A stretch of DNA of 64,000 nt from Flexamia atlantica (GCA_035578135.1 JAQJVK010000002.1:46458977-46522976), one strand, 5' to 3'; positions 50,278-62,560 are shown, counted from the stretch's first letter. Made by a program: numbers and translations. Notes: generated by a model from the letters alone, not told the origin.

Positions 50278-52010
50278 CAGGGCCTGATTAAGAGGTATGG
50301 CGCCCCTAGGCTTGAGTTGATTTGGCGCCCCCTCCCCTTCACCCCCCCCCCCTTCTGTCCCTATATATAGCCAGATATTTCGTATATACTATATACAATG
50401 AAATTATGAATTTAATTACCCCAGAACTAATAGCCTAAAAAGTACAACCGAGAAAATAACTGAACTATGATCATTGCAGACGGAAAGTATCACAAATATA
50501 AATACCCCCGTTGCAGCAGACCTGCATACTCAGCGAATTTCAAATGCAAAACAACATATTTCAATCCAACATAGCGAGATTTTACATGTTTGTGAAAGCT
50601 CCATAAGAATAACATGGGGAATGAGTATGCAGGTTTGCTGCTATGGGTATATTAAAACTGGGTGGTTTTAATTCAATATTTAGTAGATCTGAACTAGATG
50701 AAGCCATTTACCAAGTTTTATCAAGATATGTTGAGAAATAAGCGAGATACAGAATTTTACTTATTCCCCATAAGGTTAACATTGGGACAACGTACTGTGT
50801 TTACTACTTTCAATATCTCGGTAACCAATGGACATAGAGCAGTGATTCAAAATACTAAATTGTTTGTTTTTTTGAGCTGAATTCAACGGTGCAAACGAAA
50901 ATTAGAATATTTTTATTTTTCTATGTAAAAAGCTCAAAAAACCCATTTTTGGAGGGGTTTACCCCCCTTTACCCCCCCTTCCGGTAGTCCGATCAGGCTG
51001 GTTTACGAACTCGTCTAAATAATTACTACTTTACACATCCGTGCAAAATTTCATTAAAATCGGACCATTTTTACGCGAGTTATCGTGCTTAAAGACACAT
51101 ATATATACATGTATGAAAATGAACGAATAGTGTTTTTTGCTTCTGGGGGCCCCAAAACAAAAAGTTATCATGGTCTCGGGCTTAGGTCTTACCATGAGTA
51201 CTACGGTAACAGCTTCTTCCCTATAGGGGAAATTCGCTAAAAATAAGACTGTTCTAATCAGTCATATGTTCAAGGACATGTCTCCGCTGCCTTTGACACT
51301 TATTCAACTGACACCTTCGCAACTTACACCCCCACTGCTCTTCTTTTCTACTTTTGAATTCTGCCACATCTGACTCAGATATTGATTCATCGTAACAGTC
51401 TTCATTAGACTTTTAAGTGTATTATTTCATAAGCTCATCAGCTTACTATAATATTTTACTAGAACCAACTGGAGGATAACAAAGACACTCACATCCCGGC
51501 CTCATATGGCTAAGGCTGGGAGTATCTATTTTATTAGGCTACGTTATTTTTTTACATTTTCATTATTTCGTTGTTTTCGTACAAGGCAACCGATAAGGCC
51601 CTCATACTCATAATGTATTTTTTTCCATCAAAAAAGTTATTTTATTGAGTTATTAGTTTTTCTGGCCAGGGTAACCTGAATAAAACACGTTTTTCAGTCA
51701 GAAATTAGTTATTTCCAGACTTTGAAGAATATCCTCGGAACCGTAATCGAGATAGTTGTGCAATCAAGCATGATCACGCAAGCGATAAAATAAACATTAC
51801 TCAGTAAGACTATAGAATGTATCTTTAGGTTTGATAAAGAAAATTCTAAGCAGGCGACATTTACGCAAAAGGGGGCGCGAGACATTAGTTTTGTTTTCTT
51901 AAATTTATTAAAAAATATAAAAACAATATTTATTCTCCATCCTGTGGCGCCCCTGGATGACTGGCGCCCTAGGCTGCAGCCTAGTCAGCCTAGTGGTTAA
52001 TCAGGCCCTG
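50278..52010. mobile_element. hAT-type non-autonomous element carrying a nested repeat H copy
   Basis: Termini CAGGGCCTGATTAA and the inverted TTAATCAGGCCCTG, with subterminal GGCGCCCCTAGGC inverted at the other end. The 8-bp GCTGTGCT is duplicated exactly at 50270-50277 and 52011-52018, diagnostic of hAT. Repeat H copy 3 (50500-51240) was inserted later. No transposase ORF remains in the roughly 1 kb of host element. Confidence 0.92.
50500..51240 (+). mobile_element. Repeat family H, copy 3 (empty site, nested in hAT)
   Basis: Starts AAATACCCCCGTTGCAGCAG, ends TTCCCTATAGGGGAAATTCG plus CTAA. Internal order is as in copy 2, and the microsatellite tract (ACATATATATACATG) carries no insertion. 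Confidence 0.87.
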
Positions 52011-52018
52011 GCTGTGCT

Positions 52019-53409
52019 AAACGTGTCATCGGCCAGCATCTATACAATACTGAATAGTGAATTTTGAATTGTATTGTGGCAGTTGTGGCTGGAGTTTTGC
52101 CTTGCCCTTTTTTTCATAGCCCTTTTCACTCAGATCAGCAATGAAAAGCATGCCACTTGGTGTGCACACTCGCACTCACCAGGTCTTGTCCTGCCCCAGT
52201 AAGAGAGAACTGATAAAAGCAGGCTGCAAGTACTTAGATTTGACTGCATAGCATTTAATCACTTACAAACTGTGAAAGGCTGACTAAGGTAAACAAAAGA
52301 CAATCATAGACTATTTTAACATTTAAACTTTAGTAATGCAGGAAGGCATGGTTGAATTTAGAATGTTGACACTATTTATGGTACCACATGTACAAAGAAA
52401 TAAAGAGATTTGATTGACTAAAGGCTATAATTCATGTTATTCAGGCCTATGATAGAGGGACTTGCAGAGTTATTATTAAACTTAATCGTGTTGTGTTTTA
52501 CATCCAACAAACATTTCTATTTTGTCAAATTAATGCCCAAACTGATAAATTTTTACCCCTGATATTTGGATTTATAATGAACATCATCACTAGTTGTCTT
52601 TTGATAACTTATTGGTTAGGTTTTGTCTTATTTTCAGTGATCCAACACCCTCCTAGTATCATAAGTGTCGGTTTATCGAGAGTCAACTGATCTGAATTTG
52701 TTTTTCCCAAAGCCCTATACTAACATGTTTTAGCAGGTGTAGATCATCAGACTCCATAAAGAGGGATCACTAACAGAGGGCCTGGGGATACTATTACCCA
52801 ATGGAAATTTAAAAATTTTAAACTATAAATTAAAATTTGTGGGTAATCTGCGCCTTTAGATTGCATTCTCTAAAGAAAATACAGATAGTAGGAATAAGGC
52901 AGGTTCTGAATAAATCGGATTATTCAGGGATTTTAGTAAAGTGCCATTGACTTAACAAAAATGTCGGACATCATTATTTTACAAATTTATTTCGGCTGTT
53001 AACCAACAATTGGAAACAATCATGTGATTTTTTTAATGTAATTTCTTCCTTTTTTCTGCATATGGTGACGCTTAATTGTCTTTCAAGCCCGTTTGTCATG
53101 TAAGGATAATTATTACTGCCAGTGATTAGTAAACTCGTGATAGGCCTAGGATTTTACAGCTGTTTGCTTCATTCCCAATGTAATACCACATAATAGAGAA
53201 TAGAATGTATTGTAATGTGTAACAATCTTGTCGTCGTTTACTTGCAGTTTGTAAACAAGCGTAGATGTTTACAAACAAGCTATTAAACACCATTTGTTTG
53301 AATTTTCAGATAAATCCTGCTAAAATAATTGTAAAAGATTGTGTATTTGAGTTTAATTATTTGATTAGAATTCCGTCACGTCTGAACTAGAGAACCAAAT
53401 TACCAAATG
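52019..53409. other. Intergenic, nothing recognised
   Basis: AT-rich. One pogo-like terminus (TATCGAGAGTCAACTG, 52674-52689) without a clear partner. No coding-like segment. Confidence 0.5.
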
Positions 53410-54087
53410 TTGGGTAGGCTTAATGTTAACCTTATGGGAAATAAATAAAAATTTGTATCTAATTTTTTTATTAACATATCTTAATTAATAAAACCTGGTA
53501 TAGATCTATTTTACATCTACTGTACTGGATTGTGGCCTAAAATCCCCCATTTTTACAATTCCTTAGCAGCAAACCTGCAAACTCAGTTTACTCGCTTTCT
53601 ATGTTAACCTTATAGAAAATAAAAATATTTTGTAGATTGCTTATTCCTCATCATAGTTTGGTAAAAATGTATGTGGCTCAATCCGGTTTCCATTTTTTTT
53701 TTCTATTCCTAGGCAGCGAACCCCTCAAATAATGAATCCTTCTACTCTCAAATAAGGATATATGGAGAAATAAGGACCTTATAGGAAATAAAAATAATCG
53801 TTCAGCTTATTTATTTCTCCCCATATCTTAATAAAACTTAATTGGTATGTGGCTTCATCCAGAGTGATCTGCTGGATTTTAGCCTAAAATCCCCCATTTC
53901 CTGTGACAGCAAATCTGCATCCTCACTTCCCTTGTTATTCTTATAGAGAATATCTTTGCATGCTCGATTACGGAAATACGTTAATTATACTTGATGTGGA
54001 AGTGAGGCTTCATCTAAATTACGTATTTAAGCATTTTAAATTCGCTGAGTGTGCAGTTCTGCTCAGTCTGACGTAACGAGGGTATTT
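53410..54087 (-). mobile_element. Diverged relative of repeat family H (inverted)
   Basis: Ends GTAACGAGGGTATTTTG, the inverse of the family's 5' end, preceded by TTCGCTGAGTGTGCAG. Inside are about four degenerate units with ACCTTATRGGAAATAAA and AGCAAACCTGCA-like blocks. The far end is not resolved. Confidence 0.55.
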
Positions 54088-55720
54088 TGCAAACTACATC
54101 AAGGGTTGTGTTTTTGTTACAGAGATTGTTACATGTTGTTCCTCAACATTATGCCATCTCCTCATATTTTGCATTTTTTCAGTCAGTTATAAGATATCGT
54201 TTTATTTTTTATGGTCATTCAAGTAAAACTAAAGACATACTTTTGATTCAAAAAAAGATCGTTTGAATGTTAACAAACACTCCAAGAGATTCCCATTGCA
54301 GACCTCTCTTTCAGAATATCAAAATTTTAACTGTTTTCAATCTGTATATTTTTGATACCACTATATGTACAATTAAAAAAAATTGACAGCTTCAATTTAA
54401 GAGAAAACCTTAATTCGTACCCCACAAGAAGTTCATCAAAAATTGACACACCTTTCTGTAGATTAACAAAATCTCAGAGTTCTCACATCATTCCAGGAAT
54501 GAAATTTTTTATAAGTTGCCTAATTTAGTATTAAATATTTTTTTGGTTTTGTTCAAAACCAATGAGTTTTATTACTGGCTTATTTTAAATCCATTCTATT
54601 CTGTCACAGAATTTTTAAATTTGGATAGTAAAAGTATAGTTTTTTGACTTAAGATTAAATTTAATCAAGAAAGGATTTTATTTCATAACTTAATTTTCTC
54701 TTATTTATAGTATAAGACATTTTGTCATATCATAGTTAATTATTAAAGGTATAATTTATTGGCTAATTTTGTACAAGGGCATAATATATTTTATATACCA
54801 TAATAATGACGTTGTCTATAACCTGTATTTGTGTTGATGACAATGACAATAAATATTCATTATTCATTATCAATATTATATATACATATATACAACCACT
54901 GGTGTAACTCAAGCAAATGAACTTTTTTCCACTTCCCGATGACCTAGTTCATTATTATACGGTTGATGGGGAATACATTCCCTGATCACAACCCCCTTTC
55001 CCCACCTCGTATCTATGCCTCTGGCCTATTATTCATTCCATGATATGACAGATTCCATAAAAACATTTATGAACTGTCTTTTACGGTTAAACCTTTTGCA
55101 ATGAAACCTCAAATTTCCAATATGAAAGAGACTATTCCGTAATTTTATCTCACAGATTTGTTTAGAGAATTGCACCTACCTTTTTCATCTCATTTCACAT
55201 AAAGATTTTGTTTGTTTTTGTTTTGGGGCAATACTTCGAAAGTTTCAATTTGCTTGAGTTGCTTGAGAAATTTTTTTCATAAAATCTAAGGTGAGTGGAC
55301 GTATGAAGTACCATATATAAATTTTATTTCATTTATCGAACGAACACAGATACTGGTGCAAAATTTGTACCTTCATTGATCATAATAATCTGTAAAGGGT
55401 AGTTTATAAGGAGGGAGTAAAATTTAAGTTCATACGTTTTGCTCTATTATGAGAATAATTTATTTTGGGTTGTCCATTTTTTACCTATTATTAATTAGAA
55501 ATTAAGACCAATATGATTACTTTTGTCATCATTTCACTTCATCGTTGTGATTATTATTCTTCATATTTTTATTTTTCTCTACTTTTACACTTCACTTCAC
55601 CCAATTCTGTATCGTTATCATTCCCACTGTTTTAGGAGTTTTATTTAATTATATATCTTAGAGGCAGAGCATAACTGTATAACAATTCACTCTAATTCAA
55701 AATTTAAACGGTTGTTCGAC
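54088..55720. other. Intergenic, nothing recognised
   Basis: AT-rich sequence without coding-like segments or clear repeat ends. Confidence 0.45.
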
Positions 55721-55724
55721 CTAT

Positions 55725-55956
55725 TTGATTGGCAAGAAATACCTGCTACAAGAGTGCAAGGACGGTGATGTCACACTAAGGGTGGAAACAACTCTTCGGA
55801 CTACTAGGGGGAGTGTTGGCGATACTGAGCCTAGGGGAGGCGCGGGCCCCAGGACTGGCAGTGCGCCGTGTACCGCGAACGAGCCCAGTCGTCCGTCGAG
55901 TCTTCTGTTTCTCTCCACGAATTACACTGCAGCCCAGTGTCTACAGAACCCAGGAG
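55725..55956 (+). other. Exon-like GC-rich segment, unidentified
   Basis: A GC-rich island in AT-rich DNA, open in one frame (GKKYLLQECKDGDVTLRVET, then a Gly/Pro/Arg-rich stretch, ending TAAQCLQNPGG) up to a good donor-like GGTAAGTC at 55957. No domain recognised and no strong acceptor fixed. Could be an exon of a flanking gene or a transposon remnant. Confidence 0.28.
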
Positions 55957-56648
55957 GGTAAGTCTACTACTTCCCTTCAAAATTCATATATCGTAGGCGC
56001 TACTTCACACTAATTTAATTTGCTGACTAATTTGCTTATTTAGTTATTTTACAGCTTCACCAGCGTATGTGTGGAGACCTGCCCTCGCAAGTGCGGTTGC
56101 CCTATATATTCTGTTTTTTTCTGGTTAAATATTTCTAAATCACCAGTAATACCCAGCAGATCTAAATTAACCCAGTAGAACACCACCATTTTCATTGCTT
56201 GCTTGATATCTTCCTGCAGATTTGGTAGAAGTTTGCTTCATTATCTTTGGCCAGGTTTTGTCCAATATGTAGAATTGCACATGGTGACGGGCCAGCTAAG
56301 ATTTTAATGCTTTATATTCCCGTAGATTACTCACCTAGAGGTGCCTTGCACAAAAGGGTAATTTAAATAAAAAAATATAAATATATTTTCTTCCCTCGAT
56401 TTTATTTTATTTTTCTGACTACCGCAACGTCTACCACCTCGTGGCTCACATCTTTTGTAGCTGTCTTAGTGTGAAAATTTTCATCTCTCCTCAATATTAT
56501 CTTGGAGACAAGAAACCAGATACACTTCACAAACCAGACTCTCCGCAGCAAGCGCGTGGCACGAGCTAAGTCGCAACCTCAGATAAGGTGTATCTTACAG
56601 TATAAGTCTTTACTCATTTGTTGTCAAACGATTTAGTTATTGATATTT

Positions 56649-56869
56649 AATTCAAATAAAACACTTATATTACGTCTAAACAACACTTTAATTTTCACAA
56701 AACATTTATAGATTAATTACACTGGTGATATATTTCGGCACTCTATGTTGCCATCCTCAGACCGACGTGACTAAGAGTGCCAAAATATATCACCAGTGTA
56801 ATTAATCTATAAATGTTTTGTGAAAATTAAAGTGTTGTTTAGACATAATATAAGTGTTTTATTTGAATT
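56649..56869. repeat. Near-perfect palindrome, 95-bp arms
   Basis: Arms 56649-56743 and 56775-56869 are inverted copies differing at about two positions, around a 31-nt spacer (TATGTTGCCATCCTCAGACC...). Includes AATCTATAAATGTTTTGTGA and its complement. Foldback/MITE-like; no target duplication identified. Confidence 0.93.
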
Positions 56870-58310
56870 AGTGATGAGCAACACGTATTTACAATGATTA
56901 TCAAGAAATTAATTATTGTTATTTGTGTCGATTAATCATGATTTCAGAAGGATACCATTAGGTGCGAGGCTCTGCTCGGCATTACTAAGACAGATACTTC
57001 TCATACAATAATAATGGTTGAATAATGTGGTAAAAATTAAGTGTGATGGTTAAAGCTTTTTTTTATATGATTAATTATCTCACCTTTATTCTCCGAATAT
57101 AATGAACCAATAGCTCGTCTGTTTGGAGTCTTACTTTTAATTTATTGGCCTAATTATTCTAAACTAGATTACTCGGTTGCAGCTTCACTTGCAAACACTG
57201 CAATCTGTGGTTTACCTGTAGAACTATTAAGTATGATCGTATGTTCAGTTGTAATTGTAAACAAAGTGAACTGAGCGTGGTCAAATTTCGTTGGATAGCT
57301 TAACTGTCCTGAAACTTCAGCCCTTTACTGTACTTTAGTGACGCCCTTTTTTAAAATTCTAAGACGTATCTACATAAAACTCCCTTCAATTTGATACCTC
57401 AGACGTTAAAATCTGTCCAGGCGTTACTGAGGTTGGACTGTGAAAAGAAATCCACTTGCATATGAATATATAGATTCCCTGCATCTATTTTTCCAAAATT
57501 ATGGCTATGATGAAATGATCAGCAAAAGGTGATTTTCACAGTTAAATGCATTGATCTTCTGAATCAAGAATATTTTTAAAGATCGTGAAATTTTGCGAAC
57601 GCTGACTATCTTATAGTAGCTAGTTATCAAGAGACAAAATTTAAAGTGTGATGATTTCGTAGGCAGAATAGATAAAATTCTCTGTCTATGAAAAGTGTTA
57701 CAAGCCATAACCACATAAAATATGTACTGCCATTTATTACAAAGAAATATTCCAAGTTAAATTTTGAGGCCAAAATATGTGTTGCAAAACTTAACATATT
57801 CTGGTAGAGAATTTTGGCATTAAAAATACCTTTTTTAACCGCAATCTCAACCTTTTAAGTAGAAGCAAAAATGTTCAATTTCAAGGATAAAAAATCATTA
57901 GCGTGAAATCTCACTCCTGGCACAATCTTTAGTGACGAGTGCCGAACTAATTTTGCGAGTGCTCAGTTTCTGGCTTCAAAACATTGGTAAGCATGAGCAG
58001 TCTCCTTTTCAGTTATAAAGTCAACAATATGGTACTGCCCATGATGAAGAATCAATAAAAACAGGGGAGTATGTAGTTATAGTTACTACTTTATGTTTAC
58101 ATTTTTTTATTCCTGTTGCTAGGCAAATTTTTTTAATTTTAATTTCTTTATGCTTTGTGGTTGTGGCTGTCTTCACTTCTGTTTTCGTGAGAATTTTTAT
58201 CCTTTTTTTAATTATTGCATTCTGGAACCAGTCTTGTAGAGTTTGTTTGTATTTGTAGTATTAGGTTTATTTAACACTGAGTTGTAGTAAGTAGTCTTTT
58301 TATTTATTCT
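56870..58310. other. Intergenic, nothing recognised
   Basis: AT-rich sequence without coding-like segments or clear repeat ends. Confidence 0.45.
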
Positions 58311-59170
58311 CAGGGGCCGAGCCGATTCTCATTTTCCTGAGGACGAGACGTCGTGACTTTCTCCCCCGGAGGAAACTCCTTATTGGAGGAAACTCCTGAT
58401 TCTCTTGCTTACTTGGTCCCTGGCCCCATCCCTCGGCCCAGTAAAGATTTACATCTCAACTATCTCAGGTAATCCTCAACTAACTTTACTCCACACTCTT
58501 TAGTGTTACTCAATTTTGTGTAGTGGTTTACGATTATGTTTTGTTTTAATTTTAATTTATATATTCTAAGACTTAATTTCTTCCGCAGGTCCGGACCTGA
58601 TGAGTTGGGGTGCTTGTTATCCCCCTGAAAGGTGCACTCACGTTTTAGGTGTATCTCAAACTATTTCCTGACGTGCAAATAGTACACTTGACGAACAGAC
58701 TATAGACTGAGAGCTGACCACGTCTGTACAACGTACTGTGGTCGCCTGTCTGAATGATTTCAATGACTTACCTACATCTACAGCGGGCAAACCCCGGCCA
58801 TACATCATCGTCTTTCTCAGGTAACTAACAACCAACTCCTTTACTTATGTCACATGTTATATGTTTGAACACTTCTATATTACATATTATTCTTAACAGC
58901 TTATTAACTTAAATCTATGACTGGTTTCAGAATGTATAGCTTTATTTGATACTTGTAGTTGCTCTTGACGTCATATGAGTTAAGTTTTTTAAGTATCAAC
59001 CACAGCTAGTTTGCTTTAGATTAATTTACTATTTAAATTACTTCATTTATCTATCCTGTTATATTAGGTTACCACTGAAACTTTGGATGCCCACTGGGTC
59101 TCCATCAATGAATTCCCTCCCTAAGGCCGGCAGGAGAGGAGCTATGGCTGCCCATATCCTAATCTAAACT
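58311..59170 (+). other. GC-rich patches bounded by splice-like sites, no open frame
   Basis: Patches at 58319-58468, 58590-58819 and about 59069-59160 are preceded by TTCTCAG, TTCCGCAG or TTAG, and the first two are followed by CAGGTAAT/CAGGTAAC. All frames have stops, so they are not protein exons; a non-coding transcript or retroelement remnant is possible. The first patch contains GGAGGAAACTCC twice, 17 nt apart. Confidence 0.25.
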
Positions 59171-59329
59171 TCTTTTGAGCTTGAAGCAAAGTTTCTTGAC
59201 GATTGTTGAGTAAAAGAAGGTGTGAAAGGGCAACTAACTCTCATTCAGATTTATAAAATTAGTTTGACTTTTTATTGTGCAGTTTAAAGTGAATTTAATA
59301 CATAAATTTATTATTATTATTACTAACTA

Positions 59330-60045
59330 GCTGTTCCCCGTGGCTTCGCCCATGATTGAAACGATAGTGAGATAATAACCAACATCTACTTAAGAGTGAA
59401 ACCTCAAATCTGTATATTAGCACGTGAGGGGGGAGTTATTTTTTGTTGTAATTTCTTGCTCACGGCTGGCCAAATTTTAACGTATTAGACGTAATTTAAA
59501 GGTATTTCTGAGTTGATTTGCCAATAACTCTCAAAATTATAATATTATAATAAAAGTTTTAACTTAAGTACAGTGAATGGGAGAAGGTTCTAAATTGTGG
59601 TGCTATCCGTCGATGTCGTAGACATTGGATCAGATACACGCTTTGTTTGCACTTATTTACATTGTGGGAGCCAATCTAATCTGGGATATTTTTCTATTTA
59701 ATTCCAACATCTACTTCATTGTGAAACCATAAATCTGTATATTAATATGCGAGTAACTTTCTTTGTTGTCATGATTCATTCACCGCAAGACGAATTTTAA
59801 TATATGAGATGTAAAATGTAAGGTATTTCTGCGTAAATTTGCCAATAATTCACAAAATTATAATAAACATACTTAATAAATTATTATTTATTACTAAAAT
59901 TATAATAAACTGTATTTAAGTTTAAGGTACAGTGAAGGGGCGGAGGTTCTAACGGTGGTGTCGTAGGCATTAGATTAAACTATCACTTTTTGCACTTGTT
60001 TACTTTGTGGGAGCCAATCTAATCTGGGTTATTTTTCTATTCTAT
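59330..60045. repeat. Two-unit tandem repeat, about 325 bp per unit
   Basis: Starts after a TTATTATTATTAC microsatellite with AGCTGTTCCCCGTGGCTTCG, a motif common in insect interspersed repeats. Units start at about 59380 and 59704 (CCAACATCTACTT), and both end GTGGGAGCCAATCTAATCTG. Each contains TACAGTGAA(T/G)GGG...GAGGTTCTAA; a related block lies in an arrow intron at about 13260. Confidence 0.75.
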
Positions 60046-60202
60046 TTTTTTTATAAAATAATTAAAAATGGGACTGCTTTCAATAATTTATTTATTCGGG
60101 GTTTTCCCTAAGGGCTTGAAGTAGTTATTGCCCACTATCTCACTGTAATTTTAATGATGGGTGAGGCCACGCACGGGAACAGTCACTATAGCTATAACAC
60201 TG

Positions 60203-60224
60203 TAGAATAGCTATAGCTATTCTA
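60203..60224. repeat. Perfect 22-bp palindrome
   Basis: TAGAATAGCTA followed immediately by its exact reverse complement, with no spacer. Confidence 0.85.
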
Positions 60225-60414
60225 CTGTAAGCCTAAGGGGCGGTTTGGGAGCTCGGGCCCAGCTAGTACGCGCCTAACTTTAGTCCACGTAGCAAAAGTC
60301 GGGCTTGGGAGCTCACGACCAAGTTGAAATGGTTTGCTATCATCTTTAGTCGGTACTAAGTGGCAGTGTGGCTAGATGGACAGGGAATCGCGGGGAATTT
60401 TGGTTTTGGGGCTG

Positions 60415-60577
60415 TTTAAAATCCTAGTAATGAATATTGAAAATAGTTTTGAATGTATTTTATTTGTACAATCTTTGTTTTCTTAAACATTGACCATCAT
60501 GTAAACAGTAGTGAGAAATGACATTAAAACATATGATTTTTTATAATACAGACCAATAGATATAACTAGATATAACA
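60415..60577 (-). repeat. 3' LTR
   Basis: 163-bp copy identical over its full length to 62584-62746. The next base (60578, G) also matches but belongs to the target duplication on the other side. Confidence 0.93.
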
Positions 60578-60601
60578 GATTCTTCGGCACTGAGGAAGTA
60601 T

Positions 60602-62560
60602 TCAAGGACTAAATCGGTTTGGTGGCATAACCTTTCTTGATGTATGTCGTGGACGTGGTGGTCGAGTGACAACAGGTGAATTCATGTTAGGGTGATGAAT
60701 AGTGGTCGAAGGACGAAAAATTGTTATATCAGAATTCTCAAGGGTTTCCTTGAATGTAACCTTTTTATTTGCATAATTTTCTGGATCAGGTTTTTGTGAA
60801 TCTTTATGGGGTCTCTTGATTATGGTGTCAGTTTCAGGAACTTCCGTTCGTTTCAGTTGGTTTATGTGTTTCTTTAAGACATATCCAGAGTCGAGTTGAA
60901 CGCTGTAATGGAGTGGTCCAAGCCTAGTTATCACTTTTCCGAATTTCCATTTGGCCTCCATACGTACCAGGACCCTTTCCCCCTCCCTGAAGGAGCGCGG
61001 CACTGGTGGGTAACACTCCCGAATTGTGGACTTGCTAGGTGGCCGCATCATTTCCAATTCTGTGCGAAGTTTCCTGAGTTGTGTTTCTATTTTAATGATA
61101 AGATCATCGATATCGTCACTTACAGAATTGATGCCATTGTCCCTTTCTGATATTTCATCAATGTTATTTAAGTTAATGTGTAGATGGCGGATCCATGTTC
61201 GGCCCAACAGTGGACTGTATCCATTGGGAACAACAAAAAGTTGCTGAAACGATGAAATTCCATTAGATTCTACATGTACCGTAGCTATACCCAAAGGTGA
61301 AATTACTTCGTTAGTATAAGATCGAAATTTGATAGTTGTCGGTCGGAGTGAGTCCATTGAAATACGTAGCCGATTGAAATCTCCCACAGGAATAAGGGTG
61401 TGTGCGCAACCGGAATCTACTTCAAATTTTTGAGGTAGATTGTTAATAAGAACAGTCGTAATAAATTTATCCGTGTCTGACAAATGTATGTCATAAATAT
61501 TACTAAGTTGTCCTACACCGTAAAGATAATCATCATCATCGTCTGATGTAAGGGTCTGGTTGTCACCATCGGGATGCAAGAGTTGTATCGAAGCTGTCTT
61601 ATTTTGTCTTGATAACAAGGATTTAATACATACCTTCGCAACATGTCCTTCTCTGTTACATTCCTTACAGCGAAGTCGAGAACGGTGGAGAGTGCACTGA
61701 TTTGAAGTGTGATTGTGCTTGCCACATCGGAGACAAAGGCCACTCAATCCCAGTGTGGTCAAATCAACGTGCCCCCGACGTTGGTCCTCGAGCGGATGGC
61801 GTGTGCCCGTAGACTCCCTCACGGAAGAGGTGGAGCGGCCACGGCTATGTCCGCGGGATGAGCAGTGCCCAGTGGTCGACTGCATTGTCACCTTGTGGAC
61901 GGACGTGTCGGTTGCAGTCTGATGCCTGGTAAACTCATTAATTACATTGCTATCAATCTTTGAAGCTTCAATGGCCAAAGCTCGTCGTACAGCAGAATCG
62001 AAGGTCAAGTCCTCCTGTTGAAGAAGGTTCTCCCTAATGGATGAATCCCTTATGCCCCTGATGAATTGTGCTCTGAGGAACAGATCAGAGACTGGAGCAT
62101 GACAAGCAGAACAGGTGACGTTACACGAAGATATATGTTTTTTGAGAGAAGTTACATAGTCGGATATTGACTCATCGGGTTGTTGAACCTTTGACAAAAA
62201 CTGATGTTGTTGAACAATTTCATTTTGTTTGGGAAAATGATTTCCCAGCACGGTTGTGATGTCATCATACGTCAGGTCAGTGACCTTCCTAGGTAAAGAC
62301 AGCGTACTCAACAAGTCATAACCGGAAGACCCTAGGCTATTTAGAAAAATCTGAGCACAAAGATCTTTGTCAGCAAAAACATTTTTTAGTTTCAGGTAGT
62401 TTTCAAACCTTTCTTTGTACTGAGTAAATGATTCTTTACTACTATCAAAAGCGTCAAAGTTGGAAATCAAAGTTATATTTCTTGTAGGGTGAGCTTGAGA
62501 CATACCTTGAATAGCCGTTGTAAGAGTTTGCATGAGCTGTTGAAATTGATCAGGATCCAT
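60602..62560 (-). CDS. Gag-protease-integrase C-terminus fusion protein of the LTR element (652 residues)
   Basis: One ORF starting 24 nt inside the 5' LTR. Residues about 30-210: Gypsy-type Gag/capsid region (LISNFDAFDSSKESFTQY to FLRAQFIRGIRDSSIRENLL). Two CCHC knuckles: C276-C279-H284-C289 and C298-C301-H306-C311. Retropepsin: active-site D382-S-G and the later LLGRTW (451-456). From about 490 the sequence is the tail of an integrase: LRTELEMMRP, then a GPY/F-like module (GKVITRLGPLHYSV to HINQLK, 541-570). All of RT, RNase H and the catalytic integrase core is missing, yet the frame is kept and no stop has accumulated. In intact relatives Gag packages RNA and the protease matures it. Whether this protein is a packaging helper or a by-product of one in-frame deletion cannot be told from the sequence. 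Confidence 0.9.
   Translation of the reverse strand: MDPDQFQQLMQTLTTAIQGMSQAHPTRNITLISNFDAFDSSKESFTQYKERFENYLKLKNVFADKDLCAQIFLNSLGSSGYDLLSTLSLPRKVTDLTYDDITTVLGNHFPKQNEIVQQHQFLSKVQQPDESISDYVTSLKKHISSCNVTCSACHAPVSDLFLRAQFIRGIRDSSIRENLLQQEDLTFDSAVRRALAIEASKIDSNVINEFTRHQTATDTSVHKVTMQSTTGHCSSRGHSRGRSTSSVRESTGTRHPLEDQRRGHVDLTTLGLSGLCLRCGKHNHTSNQCTLHRSRLRCKECNREGHVAKVCIKSLLSRQNKTASIQLLHPDGDNQTLTSDDDDDYLYGVGQLSNIYDIHLSDTDKFITTVLINNLPQKFEVDSGCAHTLIPVGDFNRLRISMDSLRPTTIKFRSYTNEVISPLGIATVHVESNGISSFQQLFVVPNGYSPLLGRTWIRHLHINLNNIDEISERDNGINSVSDDIDDLIIKIETQLRKLRTELEMMRPPSKSTIRECYPPVPRSFREGERVLVRMEAKWKFGKVITRLGPLHYSVQLDSGYVLKKHINQLKRTEVPETDTIIKRPHKDSQKPDPENYANKKVTFKETLENSDITIFRPSTTIHHPNMNSPVVTRPPRPRHTSRKVMPPNRFSP

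Noticed and set aside
58311..59170. Protein-coding exons in GC-rich patches with splice-like edges
   Set aside because: Every frame has stops; kept only as a low-confidence non-coding candidate.
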